Below are positions 1 through 10,611 of a stretch of DNA of 64,000 bases, piece after piece. Location: NCBI RefSeq assembly GCF_016808095.1, contig NC_068972.1, positions 28,760,289-28,824,288 on the forward strand. Direction: 5' to 3'. The position numbers were made by a program, and so were the translations under genes. Every line of letters starts with the position of its first letter. Positions within the stretch are counted from its first letter, which is position 1. Source of the DNA: Vigna angularis (Eukaryota > Streptophyta > Magnoliopsida > Fabales > Fabaceae). Under the pieces are notes generated by a model. It was given only the letters and a program-made list of their open reading frames with translations. It searched no databases and was not told the origin of the DNA.

Positions 1-2409
1 CTTGGAATGATCTTCACGGTTCATGGCTGCCACAACTTGGAGAGGAGCAGTTCTTCTAGTAGACACGGTGGCAGCAGCTCCAACACGCAGCAGTAGTCAC
101 GGTGGGGGCTGGAAGCAACTCCAGCAACACGTTCAGCAATGAGAAGATGCGTTCCAGTCCAGCTCCGGCCAGCAGCTCAACCACACCAATCCATGGTCCA
201 GCAGCGTCCAGAGGAGGAAGCGTGATCGAGCAGCAGCAGATGGAGAGGAAGGCACACATTCATCACGGTCCAGCATGACATCCAACAAAACATAGAATGG
301 AGGTGCAGCAACCAGAAAAGCACACATGCTGGAAGTAGAAAAGGAAGCAAGGTACCATGATTTTAAAGAGAATGATGGTGTCACAGTATTCATCCAACAG
401 AGTTGGCAGCATCTGATTCAAGCGTGGCTTCAAGCAGAGAGCACGTATAGCAGCTTGGTTGCTTGCCAGCAGCCTCCACACTTATACAAACACATCCAGG
501 ATGAAGTGGCACTCACGGCTGCAGCATACAGCAACAAAGAAGAAGTTAGTGCATGGAGGAAGTGGTGATGAGAATGGATACAGCAGCAAGCAACGTCCAA
601 GCATGGCTGGTTTCATTTGGAAGAAATGGTGTTTCAATAATGGAGGGCCCTTGTTTGACGTCCATGAGGTGGTGAAAGTAAAAAAAAATGATAGAAGGAA
701 AAAAGACAAAAACAAGTGATGATTAATTGGTTGAAGGAAGTCAAAAAGATGGAAGGCCCCTTGTTGTTTTGGAACGTCCCAGAGAAGCACATCAGCATGT
801 ATCATTGGCTTTGGAATGAAGAAGTCAATTCACTTGCCTTGAAGAAATGGGTGCAGGGTTTGTTTGGGAAATGAAGTAAATTATTAAATGGGAGTAGGTG
901 AAGTCACGCACGCACTGCAGCTTATTGGGAAGGCTTCACTTGGATTCATTTTTCAGAAATATGAGAATGGATGCCTTTATTTATTTTGGTACGTAGGAAA
1001 ACAAAATATGGTGATAAGAAAGGAGGAAAAGGACAAAAAGTGGGCACCATGTTTTATTTCTTTTAGTTGGGTGTAAGGTGACATGGAGAGGCTGCTGTAA
1101 ATACACGGTCCAGAGGGGAGGAGAAAAACGTTGGACACAAATTATGGAGGACCCCATTTTAGCATTTTCATTCTAAGTGATATGCACAGGGATATTACCA
1201 GAATAAAAAACCAGAGAGAGGGAGGAGGCCAGAGGCACGTAGACAATTGATAAAAATCAGGGGGAGAAGGTTTTCAGAGTTTGGAGTGTGGAGGCCGTGA
1301 AGGGCTGCATGGGAGAAGAAGACCAGCAGAGGGCTGGACAGTTGGCTGGACAGTTGGCTGGACAGTACAAAAAGGGAAGATCACGGCAGTACCAGGTTTT
1401 ACGGTTTAGCACCATAGGTTCCAATTTTATTTGCTGTAATATATTTCAGTTTGATTTAATCTTCTGAATTTCCAATTCTGTAACTATTATATTTTGATTC
1501 TGTAATTTAATTTCTACTGTTGTATTTTAATGGTGCTGTAATTTAATTTCTGTTATAATTAAATGTGTGAATTATGTTTTCTACATTAATTTCTTTTTGT
1601 TAATTATTTCACTTTAAATTATTTACTGTAATTTGGTTTTCTATATTTTGGTGCAGTAATTCTGTTTCTGTTTTCATATTTTACAATTTACTGTTTTACG
1701 TATTTTACTGTTTTACTGTATTTCTGTATTCTATTTTTATTGTTTCTGTATTTTTGTTATTTGGATTCTATAATTCTGTATTTACTGTTTTTACTTCAAT
1801 TATGTGCTGCTGTAATTTCATTTTCCAAAATTTACTGTTTTCTGTTTTTACTGTTTTCTGTATTTATTATTTTCTGTATTTTGTGTTTTTCTGTATTTTC
1901 GTTTTTACTGTTCCAGATTTATTTTCAGTTTTTTATGTTACTGTATTTTCATTTTTACTGTATCAATTTCGTTTTTACTGTTTTAAATTTGTTTTACTGT
2001 TTTAAATTCGTTTTTACCATTTTAGTTTTATTTTTACGGTATGTTTTTACTGATGCTTTTATTTTTGCGTTTAATGTTTTACGTTTTCTATATGTTTAAT
2101 TTTCCCATGTTTTAATTTCAATTCTTGATGAATTTTATGTTTTCTATTTTTACCGTCTTTTACCATTTAGTTTTTACAGTCTTTAAAATTTATTTCAGTG
2201 TTTTTAATTCTGCTTTATTTAATTTCCAGTTTTAATTTAATTTTTCCTTACCAAAAACCAAATTTTCATAAACCCCCCACTTCGTATTTGATCCGAAACT
2301 GAACCACATAATTGGTCCTTGTGAGACGACCTAGGAGTCACATCCTAGTTAATATACTGCATAAATTTTCGTGCAATCAACTTTTGTGTGCGGTGCGACC
2401 CGCGCATCA
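1..2409 (+). mobile_element. Family B LTR (copy a), left end outside the window
   Basis: The right end matches the ends of the other B LTRs: a conserved block with 'gacgacctaggagtcac' and 'atactgcat' followed by a terminal CATCA at 2405-2409. The first 1.4 kb is rich in CACGG and CCAGC words, as in the B LTRs near 21400-22300 and 63700-64000. It abuts family A internal sequence at 2410, so it was inserted in element A2. Short ORFs in it show no recognisable domain. I cannot tell whether it is a solo LTR or part of a full element, because its left end lies outside the window. Confidence 0.7.
1438..2235 (+). repeat. T-rich degenerate minisatellite inside the B LTR
   Basis: An 800-bp low-complexity tract is built from degenerate copies of a TTTTACTG-like word (for example TTTTTACTGTTTTA). 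Its apparent Phe-rich, membrane-like ORFs come from the composition. The other B LTRs have a shorter T-rich stretch in the same relative place. Confidence 0.75.
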
Positions 2410-2430
2410 ATGATTCCTTCTTCTTTCCTC

Positions 2431-3060
2431 TCATCTTCTTTTTCTTACTTTTCCTCTCCCTAAATTTTCTCTTATTTTTTTCTTCCCTTCTCTTTTTCTT
2501 CTCAACTTCTTTATTTTCACACAAATTTTCTTTCTCTCTTCTCTCTCAACCACTTCTTTTTCTTTTTCTTCATCTTTATCTTTCTCACTCAACTCTTCTT
2601 TTTCTTTTCTCTCTATCTTATCCTCATCTCCCCCTATTTTTTTCTCATCAAAAATCCTGTCACTTTCAGTGACAATGGCTTGGCCTTCCTCCTTAGGGTT
2701 AACTTCAGTATTAACCTTAACGTTCAATCTTTGACTAATGTAACAAAGGTTCATCTCCATCCTTTTACATGATGCTTCAATGCTTTTCTGAGTAGAGGTG
2801 GAATTTTTCAAAAATCGTTGAAGGGTGTCATCCAAACTTTTTGTTCGAGAGGATTGATGCTGCCATTGTTGTGGTGGCGGCCTATCAAATTCTTCGGCAG
2901 CTTGAGTGCTTTTGTGATGACAATTAGATATCTGTAAGTACTGTTGAAGTGCATCCTCCAACGTTGTCCTTCTTCCCGATAGAGAGGGTTTTTGTTGCCA
3001 TTGTTGTGGTGGTTGATTCTTAAATTGTTCGACAACTTGCCAAAATTGACTTTGATCCAT
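2431..3060 (-). pseudogene. Athila-type gag remnant of A2, 3'-truncated
   Basis: This is an open frame of about 209 codons. The N-terminal part is Gln/Pro-rich (QQW repeats). Two copies of an LxDxLQ-L motif follow (TLEDALQQYLQ and SLDDTLQRFLK), then the TEVNPKEE block and a long Lys/Glu-rich tail. TEVNPxE is characteristic of the C-terminal half of Athila gag proteins, so this is inferred to be a gag derivative without the capsid core or zinc knuckle. Compared with the A6 copy it has one extra LxDxLQ unit, shared with A1, which suggests an internal duplication. The frame ends at the B LTR insertion, so the basic C-terminal block is lost. Confidence 0.7.
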
Positions 3061-3427
3061 GCTTGAGTGAGGTTCCCACCAGTGGTTGAAATTACCTTAG
3101 TAGAATTGAGTGCCCATATAGTTAAATTCTTGTCCGAATTGCATCCTGCAAACATTAGGCACAAAACTCTAGAAAATATTTATTAGCACAAAAAGATAGA
3201 GAAGATAGATAAAAAAATCAAAGGATATAATTGAAAAGATAGGAAGATAGGAAATAAAAACAGAAAATAAAATAAAAATAAAAACAGAAAAATAAAATAA
3301 AATAAAATAAAATAAAATAAAATAATAACTGAAAAATATAAACAGAAAATAAAAACAGAAATTCAAAATTCAAAATTCAAGTCAAAGATAATCAATAATC
3401 ACACAAATGAACTAGTGAAACCACGAG

Positions 3428-3445
3428 TCCCCGGCAACGGCGCCA
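3428..3445 (-). other. Primer-binding site (tRNA-Asp) of A2
   Basis: The plus strand reads TCCCCGGCAACGGCGCCA, the 3' end of plant tRNA-Asp including CCA. On the element strand it lies 6 nt after the LTR end, as expected for a primer-binding site. Confidence 0.9.
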
Positions 3446-3451
3446 AAAACT

Positions 3452-4411
3452 TGATGCCAAATTTATGAACACTGAAAAACGGCGCCACAAACTTGTTTAA
3501 CCTTCGGCAAGTGTGACCGAATCGTACCAAGTAATAAACTCGGTAAGACCAAGTATCGTTCTCCCAATGCACTCACGGCATAGTTAGTTATATGATTTGC
3601 TGATTATTTAACACTTGTGAACAATTGATTGTAGGTTTTAAATTGAAAAGACAATAATTAAACATGTATGCATGAATTTGATCAATGGAAAAGAGGAAAT
3701 CAAACACTTTAATGAATTAGATGGATGAGTATGTTGTTGGGGTAATCAATTTTATCTTATCCACTCTCATATACTTTAGGAATTCATCATTCTTTTCATC
3801 AATGTTAATGCCACTCTCTAAATCACCTTGCAAGAAGGCCTATCCTTAATTACGAGTTCATACAATTCCTAGCATCCCTAATAATTAATTCTTAAGTGTA
3901 GAAGCTTAACGGCAACCAACCCTCATATTCCTATGTCTAGGCAATATGCTATTGGGAGAAATTCCCCGAATCTAGATTTCCCCATACGTTCCCATATCGA
4001 CAAAATCAATAATCATGGCATTGAATAATTTAAAACATGCAAGCTTTAAGCAAGGAGGAAAAACCCTAACTAATGATGAAAGAAAGCATGTATCTTAAAA
4101 TAAGATGTTAAAACACAAATTCCATATATGAGAGTTTCACAAGAGTACATTGATTCCCCAACAACAATACAAGGTTTAGTTCACCATATTCATGGTGAAA
4201 CTAGATGAACAATAATGAAAGAATGAAAGATAGAACCCTAGAAAGATGAGAAGGTAGCCTTAACATCCAAGATATTCCTCCAAGGGGTGGAAATGTGTGT
4301 TTACTTCGTCCCCAGCCAAAGATACAAACCCTAGGAAGTCCTAAAGCTTATATACTATTCGTAATATTACAGAAAAGTGGGCCTAAGCCCAAAATACCAC
4401 CGCTCAGCGGT
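3452..4411 (-). repeat. A2 5' LTR, 3' portion
   Basis: A subtype I family A LTR in minus orientation starts with TGATGCC, the complement of its 3' end. It is interrupted at 4411 by A1; the rest is at 11901-12249. The two pieces total about 1309 bp, matching solo LTR A5. It includes GCTGAGCGG motifs and a PBS-like TGGCGCCGTTTTT sequence near the terminus. Confidence 0.85.
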
Positions 4412-5678
4412 TGATAACCGTTGAAAAACTGTTATTTTCATGCTTAAATTTGATACTAAAAGCAACCTTTAACACTTAGAAACTAGCTTGAAATCATGCT
4501 TTTGATCATATTTTTAGAAATAAAAGAGCTGCACAGGTTTATGCTTGATTGCAGTGTTTTATGCAGGTTTAAATGTGAATTTGGTGAAAGAAGTGAAGAA
4601 GGATAGAGATGGAATCAAAAAAGACATCAAAAAGTGCAAAAGGAGAAGCCGCAACTCTCGCTCAATGGCAGTTTACCGCTGAGCGGCACTCAGGAACCCA
4701 CGTTGGCTCCGCTGAGGGGTGAAAAGGCCGCTGAGGGGAGGAAAACAACTCACGCACTTACCGTTGAGCGGTAGTTTACTGTTGAGCGGCACTATTTTGG
4801 GCTTGGGCCTTATTTTCTGTATTATTACGAACAATATATAGGCTTTAGGTGTTCCTAGGGTTTGTATTTTTGGCTAGGACGAAGCAAACACTCTCTTTTC
4901 CACCCCTTAGAGGAAGATCTTGGATGCTTAGGCTACCATCTCATCTTTCTAGGGTTTTATCTTTCATTCTTTCATTATTGTTCATCTAGATTCACCATGA
5001 ATATGGTGAACTAAACCTTGTATTGTTGTTGGGAAATCAATGTAGTCTTGTGAAACTCTCATATATGGAATTTGTTTTAACATCTTACTTTAAGACTTAT
5101 TCTTTCTTTCATTATTAGTTAGGTTTTTTCCTCTTTGCTTAATGCTTGCTTTGTTTAACTCATTCATTGCCATGATTATTGATTTTGTCGATATGGGAAC
5201 GTACGGGGAAATCTAGATCCGGGGAATTTCTCCCAATAGCATATTGGTTGCCTTTAAGCTCTTGCACTTCAGAATTAATTACTAGGAATGCTAGGAATTG
5301 TATGAACTCGTAATTAAGGATAGGCCTTCTTGACAAGGTAATTTAGAGAGTGGCATTAACATTGATGAAAAGATTGATGAATTCCTAAAGTATATGAGAG
5401 TGGATAAGATGAAATTGATAACCCCAACAACATACTCATCCATATCATTCATTACGTGTTTGTTTTACTCTTTTTGCCATTGATAAAACTCATGCATACA
5501 TGTTTAATTACTGTCTTTTGCATTTAAAACTTACAATCAATCGTTCACAAGTCTTAAATAATCAACAAATTAGATAACTAACTAGGTCGTGAGTCCTTTA
5601 GGAAAACGATACTTGGTCTTACCTAGTTTTATTACTTGATACGATTCGGTCACACTTTCCGATTGTTAAACAAGTTTG
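4412..5678 (+). repeat. A1 5' LTR with deleted 3' terminus
   Basis: It starts TGATAACCG. It lacks the last roughly 40 bp present in the 3' LTR: sequence runs from the PBS-like GTTTGTGGCGC near the LTR end straight into GTTGCCGGGGA of the true primer site. The join is at the GGCGC(C/T)GTT word shared by the two sites. Confidence 0.85.
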
Positions 5679-5696
5679 TGGCGCTGTTGCCGGGGA
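5679..5696 (+). other. Fused PBS-like/PBS junction of A1
   Basis: TGGCGCTGTTGCCGGGGA complements the 3' end of tRNA-Asp with one C-to-T change. It lies on the join between the LTR-internal PBS-like word and the real primer site. Confidence 0.85.
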
Positions 5697-6082
5697 CTCG
5701 TGGTTTAACTAGTTTATTTGTTTGATTATTGATTATCTTTGACTTGTTTTTGAATTTTGAATATTAAATTTTGAATTTTTGTTTTCTGTTTTATTTTATT
5801 TTATTTTATTTTCTGTTTTTATTTTTCTGTTTTTATTTCCTATCTTCTTATCTTTTCAATTATATCCTTTGATTTTTTTTTTATCTATCTTCTCTATCTT
5901 TTTGTGCTAACAAATATTTTCTAGAGTTTTGTGCCTAATGTTTACAGGACGCAATTCGGAAAGAATTTAACTATATGGGCACTCAAATTCTACTAAGGTA
6001 ATTTTAACCACTGGTGGGAACCTCACTCAAGCATGGAATTTTGGCAAGTTGTCGATCAATTTAAGAATCGACGACTACAACA

Positions 6083-6952
6083 ATGACAGCAAAATCCCTC
6101 TCTATCAGGAAGAAGGTAACGTTGGAGGAGACAGTTCAACAGTACATACAGATACCTAATTGTCATCACAAAAGCACTCAAGCTGTCGAAGAGTTTAATA
6201 GGCCATCACCACAACAATGGCCGCCACCACAACAATGGCAACAACAACCCTCTCTATCAGAAAGTTTGGATGACGCCCTTCAACGATTTTTGAAAAATTC
6301 CGACTCTATTCAGAAAAGCATTGAAGCATCATGTAAAAAGATGGAGATGCACCTTCGTTACATTAGTCAGAAATTGAATGTTAAGGTTAATACTGAAGTT
6401 AACCCTAAGGAGGAAGGTCAAGCCAGTGTCACTGAAAGTGAAAAGATTTTTGCTGAGAAAAAAATAAGGGGAGATGAGGAAAAGATAGAGAGAAAAGAAA
6501 AAGAAGAGTTGAGTGAGAAAGATAAAGATGAAGAAAAAGAAAAAGAAGTGGTTGAGAGAGAAGAGAGAAAGAAAATTTGTGTGAAATAAAGAAGTTGAAA
6601 AGAAAAAGAGAAGGGAAGAAAAAAAATAAGAGAAAAGAGAAAGAGAAAATTTAGGGACAGGAAAAGGAAGAAAAAGAAGATGAGAGGAAAGAAGAAGAAA
6701 TCATATGAAAAACCCCATCCTCATCTAAAGAAAAGTCATAGGAAGAAAAAGAAATTTAAGTGCTTTATGGAAATCTTCAAGAAATTGGAGATTAAAGTTC
6801 CTCTGATTGAGTCACCGCAACAGGTTCCTGGTTTTATCAAATTCTTGAAGAAGTTCAGTAGAAAGAAGAAAAAGAAGAAAGAACTTGAGTTTTATTGGGT
6901 CAAGCTAGTGACGTTAAAAGAGCGCTTGCTGGGAGGCAACCCAATGATTTAA
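6083..6952 (+). pseudogene. Athila-type gag remnant of A1, frame-broken
   Basis: The first part (6083-6589, 168 codons from ATG) has Gln/Pro-rich QQW repeats, two LxDxLQ motifs, the TEVNPKEE block and a Lys/Glu-rich, probably helical stretch. It ends where one A seems to be missing relative to A6 (GTGTGAAATAAAG against GTGTGAAAATAAAG). The basic C-terminal part reopens at 6680-6952 and carries FMEIFKKLEIKVP and FIKFLKKFSRKKKK. Those resemble the conserved Athila gag stretch FLEVFKKLxINIPF...KFLKE. Family knowledge therefore supports a gag C-terminal derivative; the capsid domain is absent. The original start codon region just upstream is also altered. Confidence 0.7.
6905..6943 (+). other. 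First GACGTTA...GGGAGGCAACCC motif of A1
   Basis: ACGTTAAAAGAGCGCTT is followed by a TGGG/CCCA stem around AGGCAA. It lies directly after the gag remnant. The same motif occurs twice in A6 and once each in the remaining parts of A4 and A12. Confidence 0.75.
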
Positions 6953-7034
6953 GAACTCTTTAATTTTTGGTTTGGTGATGTAATTTTGAACTTTTGGGTA
7001 TTTTTGTTTTTGTTATAAATTTGTTACAGGGTTT

Positions 7035-7143
7035 ACATCTATTGATGGATGTTAGGCGGAACAGTATCTACTGAAGGATACTATGTTTGTATACACCTAC
7101 TGATGGGTGTTGGTAAGAAAGATTTGCATCTACTGAAGGGTGT
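7035..7143 (+). repeat. Array of four short hairpins with a shared loop
   Basis: Stem/loop/stem units: ACATC-TATTGATG-GATGT (7035-7052), AGTATC-TACTGAAG-GATACT (7063-7082), ACACC-TACTGATG-GGTGT (7093-7110) and GCATC-TACTGAAG-GGTGT with two G:U pairs (7126-7143). The loop is nearly constant while both stem sides change together. The array lies between the two GGGAGGCAACCC motifs. Confidence 0.85.
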
Positions 7144-7160
7144 TGGAGGATTTTGGGTTA

Positions 7161-7203
7161 GGCTCGTGACGTTAAACAAACGCTACCTGGGAGGCAACCC
7201 AGT
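7161..7203 (+). other. Second GACGTTA...CTGGGAGGCAACCCAG motif of A1
   Basis: GACGTTAAACAAACGCTAC is followed by a perfect CTGGG/CCCAG stem (7187-7202) with loop AGGCAA. It closes the hairpin-array region. Confidence 0.75.
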
Positions 7204-7688
7204 TGATTGCTTTTATCTGTATTGTTTGTTTTGATTTTGCTTTAGTTGTATGATAGGGTTGTGCATGAGTGATCTGAGAATTTTATTGTAGGGAGCCAGT
7301 GAGGGGTATGTTTAGGACGCATCTAGGTCAAGCTAGGAAGAAGAAGAACACTTCCCGTAAGTACCGCTGAGCGGCAAACTACCGCTGAGCGGCAAACTAC
7401 CGCTGAGCGGTAGTGTCGCAGAGTGGGCTTAGGTTTCCCCTTAGCGGAACCCGAGCCCATTGGGGTATTTTTATACCCTAAGTTGCGCCTTAGTTTCTCT
7501 TTTCATACTCTTCTCTGCACACACACTCCTACATACTTTTTCAAAGGATCTTTACAACTTTTCCCTCATCCCTCTTGAGAAAATCTCCTTTTCACTCACT
7601 TTCTCACTAGTTTTCCATCTAAGTTTGGGGTTGGAAGAGAGCATCATAACTTGAAAGCATTCTCCATTCATCTAGCATCTCCACCCAA

Positions 7689-8102
7689 GTAAGTCAAGCA
7701 TTTTTCATTCTAGGGTTCTTGAGTTTGAATTGGATTGTTAAAGCATGAATTTTTAGGGGTTTTGATCTTTATGCATGATTTGATGATTTAATTGATGTTT
7801 GAACTGATTAAACTGAATGATTGTGATCTGGAAAACTGAAAAGTGCATGTGGGTGGAGTTAGGATAAGCCAAAAGGAGTTTTTCAAAATTCTGCAGATTT
7901 ACCGGTCAAGGGTAAATTGCCGCCGAGCGGCACTCTGACAGACTTGTGGTTTTTGCTGAGTTGCGTTCTGGATAGCTGCACTGGTGGCGCTGAGGGGTGA
8001 TTTTGACCCTCAGCGGTGGTTTAGCTTCGAAATAAAGGTGTTGTATGTGTTTTACTAATGATTAACAACATGTTTGTGGTTTTGTATCTGTGTTTGATGT
8101 AG
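7689..8102 (+). other. Candidate intron upstream of the accessory ORF
   Basis: A strong donor GTAAGT (7689) follows a CT-rich leader, and an acceptor-like TGTAG ends at 8102, two bases before the ATG at 8105. In A6 the equivalent acceptor is TGATGCAG. Athila-type elements are thought to express the downstream ORF from spliced RNA, so this is plausible but inferred. Confidence 0.4.
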
Positions 8103-8104
8103 GA

Positions 8105-9346
8105 ATGACATCCTCTTCAGGCAAAAGAATGAAGACCATGGCATCCAAAAGAAAAGAAAAGGAACCAGAACAACCCCATTCTAGTATGTTCCTATCTCGC
8201 AAACATGAGAAGCACTTCAAGGTGGTCCAAGATAGGAGACTACTTATGGAGAGAAAGGTTGGAATGATACCTAACTTTGCTCCTCAATTTGGAGAGAAAT
8301 TGTTAGGGAATGATTGGGGGAAGCTAGCCACATACCCTACACCTGCCAATATAGCTGTGGTGAAAGAATTCTACACTAATGCAAGAAAGAATGGTGATTA
8401 TCCAACTTAGAATTACCTAGGCTATGTCAGAGGCCATGCTATTAGGTATGATCCTGATTCCATCAACAACTTCTTGGATACTGTGTGGGCTGGTGAGCAG
8501 TGCCAGTTTGCTCTCTGTATGGAAGAAGGCGCTGATTTTGATGATGTGGAGAGAGTTTTATGTGTACCTAGAGGACATTTTCAGAGGAATAGAACTGGCT
8601 CTGTGGTTAACATTAGGAGAACTGACTTGACTCCTCTTGCAAAGTATTGGATGGCATTTTCTCATGCAAACATTCAACCATGTTCTCATGTGTCAAACAT
8701 CACTCTTAGCAGGGCACTCCTCCTTTACTTTGCAATCAAGAACTTGAATGTCAATATTGGACAGGTAATAGCTGATGAGATAAGGATGTGTGCCAACACA
8801 ACAAACAGCAAAGCACCCTTAGGACATCCTTCTTTGATTACACACCTCTGCAAGATAGCTGGGGTGGATACTTCTGCTCCACCATTTGAAAGGCCAAGGA
8901 AAGCAATTGATGAGGCCTATTACAGACAATACTGTGGAGGTGAGGAGGAGGCTCAGCCAGTTCCACCACGCCGTACTCGCAGAGAAAGAGGGCAAGCACA
9001 AAGTCAGGCATTTGCTGAGACTCATGAAGCAGAACCTTTCCAGATGAGGGACATGTACATGTCTCTTATAGGTGCACAATTACAGTCTATCCACAAAGGG
9101 CAGGTGGCCACTACTGAAATGATTGTTGGAATGTATGATACACCTCCAGCACACAGGTGGACTATGGAGGAGTTTCATAATGTGGTAGCCTGGCCAGAAG
9201 AGCAGGTACAAGGAGGCAGAGCTGAAGTAGCTGAAGCTTCAGCTATGGAGGTGGAAGAAGATGATGTTGATGATGATGAGGATGATGCATTTGAGGATGT
9301 TGAAGATGAGGAAGAAGAGGAGGATACAGATGACAGCTCAGATTGA
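8105..9346 (+). pseudogene. Accessory protein, putative plant transposon protein (PF20167-like), one in-frame stop
   Basis: A frame of 413 codons starts at ATG 8105, preceded by an acceptor-like AG, and is interrupted only by TAG at 8408-8410; the same frame continues to TGA at 9344. Before the stop comes VVKEFYTNA. After it come YVRGHAIRY, LCVPRGHF, RRTDLTPLAKYW and LSRALLLYFAIKNLNVNIG, then SLITHLCKIAGV. This order matches, from memory, the Pfam 'putative plant transposon protein' domain (PF20167) found in plant retroelements. The last 45 residues are almost all Asp/Glu. The ORF occupies the position of the env-like ORF of Athila elements. Function is unknown; there is no signal peptide or membrane segment. 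It could be made by readthrough but is more likely a recent nonsense mutation. Confidence 0.75.
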
Positions 9347-10611
9347 TGAGGAGCTGAGATAACATTTACTGATGAATGCTATCATAACTAAAGCAGGACT
9401 TATGTTTTTGTTTTATGTTCTGAACTTATTTGCTTTTGTTTTTAAAATAGGGTTTGATGTACTCAATTGGAAACTTTGTCTGTTATGATGGTTTGCTTAT
9501 GATTGTTGTTTGATAAGTAATGCCTGATGATGCTTTGATATGGATTGATGTTGAGATGTGCACAGTACATGCTTATACAGGTGGTTCACAAGCTTTGTGA
9601 ACAAATGCAAGTTAATGTGATTGTGATTGTGATATTAAGCAGGTTGCGTATGTCAAATGGGAATGAGCTTATATATGAGGTTTTGAGCTCCAGAGTTTTT
9701 GTGATTGAGTGTTATTACTTTGAAAGCATGAATGACTTTGCCCAGGTTTGCTATGATTGAATTACTTGCTTCTTTGCATTATATGATCAAGGTCATTTGT
9801 TGGTAACCCTTATATTAGCCAAATTGCATGAAATAAGCCACAAACGAGAGAACACTATGTGTTCTATCATTTGAACCCTTAGCCTTGAACATAAATTTAA
9901 AACCCTTGTTGAAAGCTTTACCTTGAGTTAAGTAGAAAATATTTTGTGGTATTGACAAATGTTCAAGTTTGGGGTTGTTGGAAAATAGAAAGGGAATTTG
10001 AAAGCATTGAGCTAAGAGCTAAGACTTAAGTATGTGAAAAGCAAAAGAAAAAGAGAAAGAAAAGAAAAAGCAAAGCTCAATGCAAAGGAAAGTTGGGAAA
10101 AGTAAGAATGATTGTGTTTATATGATTCTCTTAACTCAAGGGTTTTGTGATCTAGAAAAACCAATTTTCTTGTTAGCCCAACCACATTATAAGCCATTGA
10201 AAAAGTCCTTGTGATGATGCATGCTTGTGAATTTATTTGATTGTGGTTAAATGAAAGGCAAAGTCAATTCATGTGACATTGTGATAGTAGAGTGAATGAG
10301 TGATTACCTCTTATACACTTGTGTTTGAGTCAAACACTTTACCTAGTGAGGAAAGATTCCATGAGCACATGAACATCTTTGCTTAGTTGATTGATCATTC
10401 ATGAAAAATAGCATTTGTTGGATATTAAGTGACTTTGTGAACACCAAAGCATGTGCACGTCTTGATTGAAATCTTTATCATGAGTTTAATTGAAGTTTTT
10501 ACTTATATTGAAAAGAGGATTTTTGAATGAGTGAACCATTGTACAAATTGGTAGAAGATTGAATTACATTTTGTTTGCTTGAGGACAAGCAAAGTTCTAA
10601 GTTTGGGGTTG
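9347..10611 (+). other. A1 3' noncoding region with PPT
   Basis: No coding sequence. It holds a PPT-like AAGTTTGGGGTTG at 9965-9977, a perfect hairpin TTTGCTTG/CAAGCAAA with loop AGGA at 10574-10593, and the true PPT AAGTTTGGGGTTG at 10599-10611 next to the 3' LTR. A further copy of the 13-mer lies upstream at 7621-7633. Confidence 0.8.

Larger units (their letters stand above)
2410..3451 (-). mobile_element. Family A element A2, remaining internal region
   Basis: Read on the minus strand, this runs from the primer-binding site next to the LTR at 3452, through an A+T-rich leader (3165-3420, with AATAA/AAAAT pentanucleotide runs around 3290-3335), into a gag-like remnant that stops at the B LTR junction at 2410. 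The rest of A2 (both hairpin motifs, accessory ORF, 3' LTR) is missing or lies left of the window. Confidence 0.8.

Noticed and set aside
1740..2099. Phe-rich ORF resembling a multi-pass membrane protein
   Set aside because: It lies in a T-rich minisatellite; overlapping frames look equally hydrophobic, so the composition explains it.
8474..9346. A separate gene starting at 8474
   Set aside because: It is in the same frame as 8105-8407 and conserved motifs continue upstream; only one TAG separates them.
10012..10197. Short minus-strand ORF, repeated near 13000 and 37108
   Set aside because: It is the complement of the A element 3' noncoding region, differs in frame between copies and has no domain.
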